From Rheinheimera pacifica (GTDB lineage: Bacteria > Pseudomonadota > Gammaproteobacteria > Enterobacterales > Alteromonadaceae), in contig NZ_JANUEM010000020.1 of NCBI RefSeq assembly GCF_024809855.1, positions 1 to 64,000 on the forward strand: a DNA stretch of 64,000 nucleotides. Direction: 5' to 3'. The notes under the pieces are model-generated. The model had not been told where the DNA came from. It saw only the letters and a program-made list of their open reading frames with translations, and did no database searches. Below are positions 29,932-38,515 of the stretch, piece by piece (within the stretch, counting starts at the first letter, position 1; every line of letters begins with the position of its first letter). Both the position numbers and the translations under genes were made by a program.

Positions 29932-30972
29932 ATGAAGATCCTGTTTCGTGCTGATGCTTCAGTCAGAATAGGCTCCGGCCATGTAATGCGTTGTCTGGCA
30001 TTGGCACAAAAGCTAACAGAGCTGGGGGCTGAATGTCATTTTGTCTGTCGTCAGACCGATGGCAATCTGCACGATGTGATTCGTCAGCAAGGGTACCCGC
30101 TTTATATTCTTACCCGCGCAACTGACGAGCAACAGGACGCCACCGGAACACTGCAGCAACTTACGCAAAACTACCCGTTGCTGGTAGTTGATCACTACGC
30201 ACTGGCGCAGCAATATTGCTCGGCTATGCGCCAGTGCTGTGAACATATTATGGTGATTGACGATCTGGCTAACCGGCAACATGACTGCGATATGCTGCTT
30301 GATCAAAACCTGCTACCACAAGCTGAGCAACGCTATGCTGAGTTAGTACCTGCGCATTGTAAAATATTGCTTGGGCCACGCTTTGCCCTGTTACGGCCAG
30401 AATTTTATCAGCCGGTAAAACATCGCCAGCCTAATCACATTCTGATTGGCTTTGGCGGCAGTGACGAGCAAAATTTAACCTCCCTGGCAATTAAAGCGCT
30501 ACAACAATTAAAGCCAGAGCGGTTTACAGCCGATATAGTAATAGGGGCAAATAATCCGTGGCGTGCTGCGATTGAACAGCAAGTAGCATGCCTGCCCAAT
30601 GTGCAGTTACATGTGCAATGTAACTATATGGCAACCCTGATGTACCGCGCACGACTCATGCTTGGTGCCGGTGGTGCCAGCCATTGGGAGAGGTGTATTT
30701 GCGCCCTGCCGGGTCTGGTTGTTACCGTTGCCGAAAATCAGCAGGCGACAACGGCTTATCTGGATCAGCTTGGCGCTTGTGTCTGGTTGGGTCAGGCTGC
30801 TGAAATGTCAGCAGAGTTCTTTGCAGAGCAACTATGCTATTACCTGTCCCAACCGGCACTGTTAGATAAAATAAGCCAGAGCGCTGCCGGTGTTGTACCG
30901 GCAGACGCTGGCACACCGTTAGTAGCACAACAGATACTTGCTTTAGTACGAGGATTAAATGGCAATAATTAA
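29932..30972 (+). CDS. pseG: UDP-2,4-diacetamido-2,4,6-trideoxy-altropyranose hydrolase PseG
   Basis: 346 residues from the ATG at 29932, one base after the pseF stop; the N-terminus KILFRADASVRIGSGHVMRCLALA is exact for the family. GT-B-like fold with a second-domain nucleotide site (MLGAGGASHWERCICALP). It removes UDP to free the 6-deoxy-AltdiNAc for PseI. The end overlaps pseI by 14 bases. Confidence 0.95.
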   Translation: MKILFRADASVRIGSGHVMRCLALAQKLTELGAECHFVCRQTDGNLHDVIRQQGYPLYILTRATDEQQDATGTLQQLTQNYPLLVVDHYALAQQYCSAMRQCCEHIMVIDDLANRQHDCDMLLDQNLLPQAEQRYAELVPAHCKILLGPRFALLRPEFYQPVKHRQPNHILIGFGGSDEQNLTSLAIKALQQLKPERFTADIVIGANNPWRAAIEQQVACLPNVQLHVQCNYMATLMYRARLMLGAGGASHWERCICALPGLVVTVAENQQATTAYLDQLGACVWLGQAAEMSAEFFAEQLCYYLSQPALLDKISQSAAGVVPADAGTPLVAQQILALVRGLNGNN

Positions 30973-32008
30973 ACTGGGCCAGCGCGCCATAGGACCGGGT
31001 GAAACGCCATTTATCATTGCTGAACTATCAGGTAACCATGATCAGTCGCTGGATAAAGCACTGGCGATGGTAGACGCAGCAGCAGCCTGTGGTGCCGATG
31101 CGATAAAAATACAAACCTACACTGCCGACAGCATGACGCTGGATATCCGCAGTGGTGACTTTGTGATTCAGGATCCGGGCAACTTATGGCAGGGCAAATC
31201 ACTGTATCAGTTGTATCAACTGGCCATGACCCCCTGGGATTGGCATCAGGCTATTTTTGATCGTGCCAGACAACACGGCATGCTGGCGTTTAGCACGCCT
31301 TTTGATCAGGCGGCTGTAGAATATCTCGAACAGTTAAATGTACCCTGCTATAAAATTGCCTCATTTGAAAACAGCGATCATGCGCTGCTGGCAGCAGTAG
31401 CTGAAACCGGCAAACCGGTGATTATGTCTACCGGAATGGCTACACAAACCGAGCTGGCCGAATCAGTAGAGGTACTGCGTAAACACGGCTGCAAAGAGCT
31501 TATTTTGCTAAAATGTACCAGCCACTACCCGGCCGATCCAGTTGATGCCAATCTGGTGACAATCCCACATTTAGCCCAGCTGTTTAATTGTCAGGTTGGT
31601 TTGTCTGACCATACTGCCGGTATCGGTGTTGCCGTTGCCAGTGTGGTGCTGGGCGCAACAGTGATTGAAAAACACTTTGTGTTAGACAGAAGCGAAGGCG
31701 GTGTTGACGCCGAGTTTTCGCTTGAGCCCGATGAATTTTCCGCGCTGGTGCAGGAGTGCAAGCGTGCAGCGGTAGCACTGGGTAAAGTAACGTACGGCGG
31801 CACAGACAAAGAGCAAGCCTCGCGTAAATACCGCCGTTCGTTATACATTGCCGAAGATATGCAGGCCGGTGATATTTTCACCAAATCTAACCTGCGCTCA
31901 GTGCGCCCCGGCTTTGGTTTAGAGCCCAAATATCTGCCTATGTTACTGGGCAAACCGGTAAAAAAAGCTGCGGCCAAAGGCACCGCGATGAGTTGGGAGT
32001 ATCTGTAG
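30959..32008 (+). CDS. pseI: Pseudaminic acid synthase PseI
   Basis: 349 residues. NeuB-type barrel (1-~270) with FIIAELSGNHDQSLDKALAM, the KIQTYTADSMTLDI segment and YKIASFENSDHALL; a C-terminal SAF (antifreeze-like) domain (~285-349) with YIAEDMQAGDIFTKSNLRSV. It condenses the altrose derivative with phosphoenolpyruvate. TYTADSMTLD favours PseI over sialic or legionaminic synthases. Confidence 0.95.
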   Translation: MAIIKLGQRAIGPGETPFIIAELSGNHDQSLDKALAMVDAAAACGADAIKIQTYTADSMTLDIRSGDFVIQDPGNLWQGKSLYQLYQLAMTPWDWHQAIFDRARQHGMLAFSTPFDQAAVEYLEQLNVPCYKIASFENSDHALLAAVAETGKPVIMSTGMATQTELAESVEVLRKHGCKELILLKCTSHYPADPVDANLVTIPHLAQLFNCQVGLSDHTAGIGVAVASVVLGATVIEKHFVLDRSEGGVDAEFSLEPDEFSALVQECKRAAVALGKVTYGGTDKEQASRKYRRSLYIAEDMQAGDIFTKSNLRSVRPGFGLEPKYLPMLLGKPVKKAAAKGTAMSWEYL

Positions 32009-32012
32009 CACT

Positions 32013-32600
32013 ATGGTGGCAGCTAAGCAGTATCCTGCCAGCGAGTTTCGCCCACTGACCGAGGCTGAGCTTAAGCAGGTATGGCAGTGGCGTAACCAGC
32101 CAGATATCAGACGTAATATGCACAATGACACACCGATTAGCTGGCCTGAACACCTGGCTTGGTTTGAAAAGCTGCAGCATGATTTAAGCCGTAACTTCTT
32201 TGTGCTTTATCAGCATCAACGGCCAATAGGTGTGCTTAACTTTAACCAGCGCAGTAGCGGTGTGCTGGAATGGGGCTGTTATCTGGGTGAAACTAATGTC
32301 TGGCCAGGCTCAGGCCTCTTGCTGGAGATTGCCGCACTGGACTATGCAGCGATGCAAAGTGCACAGCACAGCCTATATGCGGAAGTACTGTCTTTTAACC
32401 AAAGCGTGCTAAAAATGCACAAGTTGTTTGGTTATCAGCCTTTACTCGATTTGCCGGGCAAGCTCAGAGATAATCAGCCTTACCATGTAAAGGCATTTCA
32501 TTACCCGCTGGCCGACTGGCGTGCCAACCGCGATGCTGTTTTAGCGCGGTTGCCAAAGCAAATTGCTGCAGCGGCTGCCTTAATTCAATTTACTCAGTAG
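32013..32600 (+). CDS. pseH: GNAT N-acyltransferase, probable PseH
   Basis: 195 residues. A GNAT-fold protein with WRNQPDIRRNMHNDTPISW near the start and the family's WGCYLGET strand; the acyl-CoA pyrophosphate loop is loose (WPGSGLLLEIAALDYA). In the Pse pathway this step N-acylates the 4-amino sugar, normally with acetyl-CoA. It lies between pseI and an acyl carrier protein gene, so the acyl group here may be something other than acetyl. The C-terminal ~30 residues extend beyond the domain. Confidence 0.82.
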   Translation: MVAAKQYPASEFRPLTEAELKQVWQWRNQPDIRRNMHNDTPISWPEHLAWFEKLQHDLSRNFFVLYQHQRPIGVLNFNQRSSGVLEWGCYLGETNVWPGSGLLLEIAALDYAAMQSAQHSLYAEVLSFNQSVLKMHKLFGYQPLLDLPGKLRDNQPYHVKAFHYPLADWRANRDAVLARLPKQIAAAAALIQFTQ

Positions 32601-32611
32601 CAGGTTTTAAC

Positions 32612-32878
32612 GTGGAACTGGAACATACTATTCGCCAAACGCTGGAGCAGGTTGCCATGATCGCAAACTGCCAGTTGATTGATAACATCACCGATGACAC
32701 GGTACTGCTGCAAAGCGGGCTCGACTCACTGGGTTTTGCTATGTTGGTCGCGCAACTGGAAGAGGATCTGGGTATAGATCCATTCAGCCAGATGCAAATT
32801 GCAGTATATCCTCGTACTTTCGCCGAATTTGTCAGCGTTTATCGCCAGGCGCTGGCAGGCGGCAACCAGAACCAATGA
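32612..32878 (+). CDS. Acyl carrier protein
   Basis: 88 residues, GTG start after AGG. The phosphopantetheine site is GLDSLGFAML (Ser ~39), with the usual acidic helices. It overlaps the next gene (acyl-AMP ligase) by four bases, so that ligase most likely loads it. A dedicated carrier protein in a flagellin-sugar operon suggests an acyl chain is made or handled here for the nonulosonate. Confidence 0.85.
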   Translation: MELEHTIRQTLEQVAMIANCQLIDNITDDTVLLQSGLDSLGFAMLVAQLEEDLGIDPFSQMQIAVYPRTFAEFVSVYRQALAGGNQNQ

Positions 32879-34158
32879 GCCTGCTGCAGCGGCTGCAACA
32901 AACAAACTATAACACCATTGCCATCAGCGCTGGTGCTGATATCAGCTATTCGCAGCTGATAGCGCAAGCACTGCAACTCAGGCAGCAATATCCGGCACTG
33001 CAACATCAGGCTATTGCCCTTAGCTATACAGATCTAAACACCTTTACCTGTGCCTTGTTGGCGTTCGATGGCTGGTGCAGCTCACTATATCTGCTACCGG
33101 ATAACGACCTGCAACTGCCAGAGCAAGTTATACGCTGGCCTCAAAACACTACTGCCACAACTGTAACGCCCACAGCAGAGCCAACCCGCTGGTATCTGGC
33201 GACATCCGGTACTACCGGCACACCCAAATGGATAGCGCATTCATTTACCAGCTTAAGCCGCGCTGCTAAAACCTCTGCACAAAGCACGGCGCTACGCTGG
33301 GCATTATGTTATCAACCAACCCGCTTTGCCGGCTTACAAGTGCTGTTACAAAGTTTATTATCCGGCGCGGTAATAACCGACTGCAGCAGCAGTGACACGC
33401 AGCAGCGTATCAACCTGATGCAGCAGCATACCATTACAGCAATTTCGGCCACGCCATCTTTATGGCGTCAGTTACTAATGACCGGACAACTAAGCACGCT
33501 GCCATTACAACAAATAACGCTGGGCGGCGAAATTGCCGACCAACCGCTGCTTGATACACTTGCCGCGTTATTTCCGGCTTCCCGATTGCTGCATATCTAC
33601 GCCTCCACCGAAGCCGGTGTGGGCTTTGCTGTTGCCGATAAACATGCAGGCTTTCCGGTCAGTTGGTTAAATCAATGCCACAGCGACCTGTTTCTTAAAA
33701 TAGACGCCAACCAACATTTATGGTTAAAACCGCCACAGCTGCCTGATACCCGCCTGGCATCCGCCGTTGATAGCGATGGCTATCTGGACAGCGGCGATTT
33801 AGTCGCTATTGTGCAAGACAGAGTTATCTTTCTCGGCCGGGCCAGTGGTGTTATCAATGTTGGCGGCAATAAAGTACACCCTGAGCAGGTAGAGCAAGTG
33901 TTGTTGCAGCACCCGGCAGTGCATCAGGCAAAAGTGTATGGCAAAACCAGCAGCGTATTAGGCCAGCTAGTTATTGCAGATATCGTTGCCGACAGCAGTA
34001 ATGACAGTAAAACACTGCAAGTATTGCTACTGCAGCACTGCCAGCAGCAACTGGAACGTTATCAGTGGCCAGCCCGGTTTAATATTGTCAGCAACTTAGC
34101 AACCAATGCAACCGGTAAGTTAAGCCGTAAGGCTGATGTAAAGGAGGCTCATGAGTAA
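32875..34158 (+). CDS. AMP-dependent acyl ligase (acyl-ACP/acyl-CoA synthetase family)
   Basis: 427 residues, shorter than typical acyl-CoA synthetases (~500-550). ANL-family motifs: A3 YLATSGTTGTPKWIAHS, A5 IYASTEAGVGFAV, A7 YLDSGDLV, hinge FLGRASGVINVGGNKV, and the C-terminal catalytic Lys in NATGKLSRKAD. It should activate a carboxylic acid with ATP and pass it to the adjacent carrier protein. The acid is unknown. The 3' end overlaps the SDR gene by eight bases. Confidence 0.85.
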   Translation: MSLLQRLQQTNYNTIAISAGADISYSQLIAQALQLRQQYPALQHQAIALSYTDLNTFTCALLAFDGWCSSLYLLPDNDLQLPEQVIRWPQNTTATTVTPTAEPTRWYLATSGTTGTPKWIAHSFTSLSRAAKTSAQSTALRWALCYQPTRFAGLQVLLQSLLSGAVITDCSSSDTQQRINLMQQHTITAISATPSLWRQLLMTGQLSTLPLQQITLGGEIADQPLLDTLAALFPASRLLHIYASTEAGVGFAVADKHAGFPVSWLNQCHSDLFLKIDANQHLWLKPPQLPDTRLASAVDSDGYLDSGDLVAIVQDRVIFLGRASGVINVGGNKVHPEQVEQVLLQHPAVHQAKVYGKTSSVLGQLVIADIVADSSNDSKTLQVLLLQHCQQQLERYQWPARFNIVSNLATNATGKLSRKADVKEAHE

Positions 34159-34867
34159 ATTAGTCATTGTTACCGGTGCCAGCCGTGGCTTAGGCCTGGC
34201 AATATGCCGCCAGTTGCTGCAGGCTGACTATAGTGTGCTTGCGCTGGCCAGAACCCAAAGCAAAGAGCTAACACAATTACAACAGCATGGCTTACACTTT
34301 TATGCTGCAGATTTATCTGAACTGGACAAGATCCCCACCCTTTGCAGCGAACTAACCAAGCAATACGGCCGGCCTTATGCGCTGATTAACAACGCTGCTG
34401 TTGGTTATGACGGCGTGCTGGCTACCATGCACAACACTGAGATAAATAGCCTACTTAATCTGAACATTCAGGCACCTATCTTGCTTAGCAAATACCTGTT
34501 AAGGCCAATGTTGTTAAACCAGAGCGGCCGTATCGTCAATATTTCGTCGATTATCGCCCGTACTGGTTTTAACGGCTTAAGCGTATACGCCGCCAGTAAA
34601 GCGGCACTGGAAGGCTTTACAAAATCATTAGCACGTGAAGTGGGCAAAGCAGGCATCACGGTAAACTGCGTAGCACCAGGCTATATGCAAACCGAAATGA
34701 CCAGCAGCTTGCAAGGTGACAAGCTGGAGAGTGTAAAGCGGCGCAGCCCACTGGGCCGGTTGGCAACACCGGATGATGCGGCAAGTGCTGTGTTATACCT
34801 ATTGAGTGAACAAGCGGCAGCGATAACAGGCACTACCATTACTGTTGATGCTGGTAGTACGGCTTAA
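34151..34867 (+). CDS. SDR-family oxidoreductase, FabG-like ketoreductase
   Basis: 238 residues after a strong AAGGAGG. NAD(P) motif VIVTGASRGLGLAICRQLL (TGxxxGxG), NNAA, and the catalytic Ser, Tyr and Lys in NISSIIARTGFNG...VYAASKAAL. The end ITGTTITVDAGSTA is typical of FabG. With the carrier protein and ligase before it, reduction of a 3-oxoacyl-ACP to 3-hydroxyacyl is the most economical role. Reduction of a sugar intermediate is possible. Confidence 0.85.
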   Translation: MSKLVIVTGASRGLGLAICRQLLQADYSVLALARTQSKELTQLQQHGLHFYAADLSELDKIPTLCSELTKQYGRPYALINNAAVGYDGVLATMHNTEINSLLNLNIQAPILLSKYLLRPMLLNQSGRIVNISSIIARTGFNGLSVYAASKAALEGFTKSLAREVGKAGITVNCVAPGYMQTEMTSSLQGDKLESVKRRSPLGRLATPDDAASAVLYLLSEQAAAITGTTITVDAGSTA

Positions 34868-34932
34868 CCCTGTTTTCCATGTTTTAGATAACATTTCGAC
34901 GAGACCTTTAAAAACTCAACCAATTTCAAGGT

Positions 34933-34948
34933 TGGCAGTTTATTTGCA
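34933..34948 (+). promoter_or_regulatory. Sigma-54 promoter of the PEP-CTERM gene
   Basis: TGGCAGTTTATTTGCA fits -24/-12 (TGGCAC-N5-TTGCA) with one mismatch and exact 12-base GG-GC spacing. It ends 53 bases before the ATG at 35002. Confidence 0.7.
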
Positions 34949-35001
34949 TGAAATCAGTACCTAATTATGGGTAATGAAATAAGTTATTTAAAGGAATAGT
35001 T

Positions 35002-35688
35002 ATGATTTTAAAATCACTACCTGCTGTTATTGTCTTTCTTATAATGTGGTCAGGAAAATGTCTTGCTGCTCCAATTACGATAGAATCTTCTTTTGACTAT
35101 AACACTGAGGGATGGGGACGTATAGGAGACAGCGGATCGTCGTTAAGATACAGTAGCAGCAACGGAAACCCTGACGGCTATATCTATATACAAGATGCCG
35201 CAAGAGGAACTGTAGATTGGTTTATAGCTCCGAATAAGTTTAACGGTGATTTAAGTGAATTTCTAAATGGAGTTTTCTCTTTTGATATCAGGCTAAGTAG
35301 CGTTAGTAACCCCATATTAGACTATTCAATTGCGACGATTATGGGTCTTGACGGAGAGTTACAAACCAAGCTGAAAGTTGGCAACATCATCGGTGACATT
35401 AGAGCAGGACAATGGACTACATTACAATTCCAATTGACTCCAGACGATTGGTTGCTGGGAGGAAAAACAGCAAGTTTGGCTGAATTTACATCAATTTTAT
35501 CCTCAGTCACTCAAATCCGAATACTAGGAGACTGGCGATCTGGCGCAGAGACTGTTTCTTTGGATAACGTACGGTTCAGTGGCGATAGTTATGCGGTTCC
35601 CGAGCCGTCTTACGTAGGAATATTTTCCTTTGGCTTAATGGGATTATTATTATTTAGACGGAAATCTACTAACTCGGTTCCCCAGTGA
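35002..35688 (+). CDS. PEP-CTERM-anchored extracellular protein with laminin-B-like domain
   Basis: 228 residues after AAAGGAATAG. Signal peptide ~1-22 (ILKSLPAVIVFLIMW, cut near CLAA). The middle (25-190) is a beta-rich module in the style of laminin-B/IV domains (ESSFDYNTEGWGRIGD at the start, VSLDNVRFSG at the end). Residues ~200-222 form a PEP-CTERM tail: VPEPS, a hydrophobic helix (FSFGLMGLLLF) and RRK. Such tails are processed by exosortase, which is not in this window. It has a sigma-54 promoter, a known habit of PEP-CTERM genes. Confidence 0.88.
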   Translation: MILKSLPAVIVFLIMWSGKCLAAPITIESSFDYNTEGWGRIGDSGSSLRYSSSNGNPDGYIYIQDAARGTVDWFIAPNKFNGDLSEFLNGVFSFDIRLSSVSNPILDYSIATIMGLDGELQTKLKVGNIIGDIRAGQWTTLQFQLTPDDWLLGGKTASLAEFTSILSSVTQIRILGDWRSGAETVSLDNVRFSGDSYAVPEPSYVGIFSFGLMGLLLFRRKSTNSVPQ

Positions 35689-35782
35689 AAAGTTAGTTAT
35701 CATAAGTGGGTTACGGTGTACAAATTAAAACTCTCTCACTAAATAAATAGAACATACAGTTACAGTTAAGCCAAGTCTGAAT

Positions 35783-35815
35783 ATGACAAGCATTATAAAA
35801 TATAATGCTTGTCAT
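35783..35815. terminator. Bidirectional hairpin between convergent genes
   Basis: A perfect 15-base stem (ATGACAAGCATTATA / TATAATGCTTGTCAT) with a three-base loop, lying between the PEP-CTERM gene and the convergent glycosyltransferase. There is no long T-run, so termination strength is uncertain. Confidence 0.65.
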
Positions 35816-35891
35816 CCCATTAAGGTATTTCAGGTTATTATATTATTTTATCTAGCTAAAAAATTCTATAAAATACAGTGTAAATGCAACT

Positions 35892-36719
35892 TTACTTTAG
35901 ATCAGCAGCATATCGTTTCTTCAGAAAAGCTTGTATAGCTAAAGCACCTATATCAAGTTCACGGCTAACATTATCGGAATGAAAGCAACGCCGGAAGTCA
36001 TTACAATACTCTTTAATCAAATCAGCGTAGCTGAGATTTACATCAGCAGTACTTCCTGCAATTCTTTTCATGCGAGCACTGTCATTTATTCCAGTTCTAT
36101 TGTCGAAGTAACGACGGTAATAAGCTGAATCTTTCAGAAAAGCCATCTTTCCTGTAGATAATATATGGCTAAGCATTACTTTATCGCAGGCAGGAGCAAC
36201 TGGCCATGTGAAGTTATTTAGACTGTCCCGTCGAAATAAGCTATGCACACAAGTACAATTCACTAAGCTAAAAACTGAATACAAATAACGTTCCACTACA
36301 TTATCCTGAGTGAAATCATAATAGGACTCTGTCAGTTCGCGCTCTAACTTGCCTGCAGCATCAATCCTATAACACTGTGAAAAAGCAGCTGTAAAATCTG
36401 AGTTTTCATGTAAAAAACTGACAGCATTCTCGACATAGTTAACAGATATCACATCATGCGCACCAAGCCACATGAAATATTCACTTTCGCTACTAAGAAA
36501 AGCATGCTTGAAATTGTTAAGTGCACCAATATTTTCTGCGTGTCTAACAACCTTAAGAGATGGCAGCCCCTCTATCTCCTCCACACTACCATCAGTAGAA
36601 GCATTATCATAAACCACAACTTCAACATCCTGAAATCCCTGATTTAACGCAGATAGAACGGAATCTCGGATAAACTGAGATTCGTTGAACATCGGTATTG
36701 CGATAGTTACTCGAGGCAT
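35892..36719 (-). CDS. Family 2 glycosyltransferase
   Basis: 275 residues from the ATG at 36717-36719; an upstream GTG would add eight residues. GT-A nucleotide fold: RVTIAIPMFNESQFIRDSV, VVVYDNASTDGS, and a catalytic-metal-like region YFMWLGAHDVISV where the usual DxD reads GAHD. It transfers a sugar from a nucleotide donor, acceptor unknown. It is AT-rich (Phe/Ser/Asn-heavy) compared with the pse genes, convergent with the PEP-CTERM gene and outside the main glycan operon. Confidence 0.82.
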   Translation of the reverse strand: MPRVTIAIPMFNESQFIRDSVLSALNQGFQDVEVVVYDNASTDGSVEEIEGLPSLKVVRHAENIGALNNFKHAFLSSESEYFMWLGAHDVISVNYVENAVSFLHENSDFTAAFSQCYRIDAAGKLERELTESYYDFTQDNVVERYLYSVFSLVNCTCVHSLFRRDSLNNFTWPVAPACDKVMLSHILSTGKMAFLKDSAYYRRYFDNRTGINDSARMKRIAGSTADVNLSYADLIKEYCNDFRRCFHSDNVSRELDIGALAIQAFLKKRYAADLK

Positions 36720-36865
36720 AGAAAATATCCCTGTTACAAACACTTTAACCCAAATGGGTAGAAATACTGAAAAAGTAAACGAAGCAAAACCTTTCCCAAA
36801 AATGTATCTAGCCAGTACACTATCTATTTGGGCTGTTTAACAACTTCAGGCGATTCTTACTTTGC

Positions 36866-36892
36866 TAAAGTTTATACCCTATTGAGCGACAA
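36866..36892 (+). promoter_or_regulatory. Sigma-28-like promoter of the 36953 glycosyltransferase
   Basis: TAAAGTTT (perfect -35), 11 bases, then AGCGACAA (5 of 8 to GCCGATAA). It ends 60 bases before the ATG. Confidence 0.4.
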
Positions 36893-36952
36893 ATAAAATA
36901 AAAATCAATATGTTAGCATCAAACTTTAAAACTGTTGTAACAGGAAATAAGT

Positions 36953-38212
36953 ATGGACATACTAATCAGCAAACTGCAAGAGCGCAACTGGAGTTACAAA
37001 ACAGCTTTATATCAACCTGATTTTGAATCTCATACAAGTTATAAACAAGCTATTTCTCAGCCTTTTGTTTCTGTCATCATAATCTGCTGGCAAATAAACC
37101 CTTTGCTATCCGATGCGATTGCAGCCCTCTCTCGGCAAAGTTGCCAAGCTTTTGAGCTGATTTTTGTCGATAACGGTAGCGTGGATAGCGAACTAGGCTG
37201 GGTCAAGCCACATTGCCATCATTTTATCCGTTTGAAACGAAATACGGGGGCTTATCTAGCCCGAAATATTGGAGCTCTGTTTGCAAGCACACCTATCCTA
37301 TTGTTTCTGGAAGACGATGGAGTTGCTGATCAGGACTTAGTAAAAGCGCATTTACGTATGCATCAGTTAATACCTGAAACCGTTGCTATCCGAGGGGTCT
37401 ATTTGCCACTACTACCAGAAAACCCTGCTAATGAGTTACCGCAGCATTATTACCACGGCCAGACTGTATTTCCCTTGTACTCCACGCTTGAGGGCAACAG
37501 CTCCTACAACGCGCAGTCATTTTTTGAAGCTGGTGGCTGGGATGACCAAATTAATTTTGGCCATGGCGGCATAGATCTTGCCCTTCGATTACAAGCTAAA
37601 GGTGTTAAACAAACACAGCAACTTTATCTACCCTTTGCGATACTGCGCCACGACTTTGCCAAAAGCGTTAATCATTTAACTGTAAAGCAGAAAAAGCAGG
37701 AACAAGGTCTAGACTATATCAAAGCTAAACATCCTGGTTACGTCGCTGAACTACACAAGTGGCACACCGCAGATGGGATACAGCAGCTGCGAGCAAATCT
37801 ATCCGAACAACATTGCAGCTCACTTCGGGTTCTCTATCAAGAATTTGGGAGAGTTCAGTATCGTCATCAGGATGCCATATGCACTTATAAATACACCAGA
37901 CAGCTCGGTCTGTCAGCAGAATGTTATGCAGAACTAAAACTGATTTTAGCCCCACTAGTTGTCTATGGCACTGGTAATAAAGGAAAAGACTTTGTAAAAC
38001 TGTGTCAGCATAATCAAGTCTCTGTTAGTTTTTATGCCGACTCTGCAGAAGGTAAATGGGGAACGTCAGTGGGTGATATTACAGTACTATCTCCGAAAGA
38101 AATCCCTGACAACTCACTGATTATTATTGCCTCGCAATGGGACAAAGAAATTCTGGCCAGTTTACTTACCCTTGGTTTTAAAAAAGAACAAATCAAAACT
38201 TTATGCTTGTGA
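36953..38212 (+). CDS. Family 2 glycosyltransferase with C-terminal Rossmann-like domain
   Basis: 419 residues after AGGAAATAAGT. Residues ~38-250 are a GT2 domain: FVSVIIICWQINPLL, FELIFVDNGSVDS, LFLEDDGVADQDLV (acidic metal motif) and FEAGGWDDQINFGHGGIDL. Residues ~330-419 are a separate small domain (LVVYGTGNKGKDFVKLC, SFYADSAEGKWG, NSLIIIASQWDKEI), like the GxGxxG sugar-binding-type domain found at the end of some glycosyltransferases and C-methyltransferases. It probably acts on flagellin or surface glycans; the acceptor is unknown. Single gene, flanked by convergent neighbours. Confidence 0.85.
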   Translation: MDILISKLQERNWSYKTALYQPDFESHTSYKQAISQPFVSVIIICWQINPLLSDAIAALSRQSCQAFELIFVDNGSVDSELGWVKPHCHHFIRLKRNTGAYLARNIGALFASTPILLFLEDDGVADQDLVKAHLRMHQLIPETVAIRGVYLPLLPENPANELPQHYYHGQTVFPLYSTLEGNSSYNAQSFFEAGGWDDQINFGHGGIDLALRLQAKGVKQTQQLYLPFAILRHDFAKSVNHLTVKQKKQEQGLDYIKAKHPGYVAELHKWHTADGIQQLRANLSEQHCSSLRVLYQEFGRVQYRHQDAICTYKYTRQLGLSAECYAELKLILAPLVVYGTGNKGKDFVKLCQHNQVSVSFYADSAEGKWGTSVGDITVLSPKEIPDNSLIIIASQWDKEILASLLTLGFKKEQIKTLCL

Positions 38213-38515
38213 AAAAGTAATATAAAGCAGCAGATAGCGCAACGTTGCTTTGGCATGGTTGCGTGCTATCTGCATCAAAAGCTGCAATTACTGATTGACT
38301 CGTCTTAGCCATGCACCTGCCCAGTGAGTAAAATATTATGCTCCAATTGACGTTCATTCAACTACTATTCTGGCAATCCCAGACATAATTCCAGACGCAC
38401 TGACATACTCTATTTATCTATCTGGCACTGTCGGCGTTTTTCAAGCTAGTTGTCAGCATTATCAGATCCAATCCCCATGTTACGTCTTCTCTTAAAGTTC
38501 AGATAATACTAAATT
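38213..38515. other. 303-base intergenic stretch, one hairpin only
   Basis: The region lies between two convergent genes. Apart from the hairpin at 38230-38273 I see no open frame of note, promoter or repeat. Confidence 0.6.
38230..38273. terminator. Stem-loop after the 36953 glycosyltransferase gene
   Basis: GCAGATAGC pairs with GCTATCTGC, continued by GCAAC/GTTGC with a two-base bulge and a 14-base loop. It starts 18 bases after the stop. There is no T-run. Confidence 0.5.
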
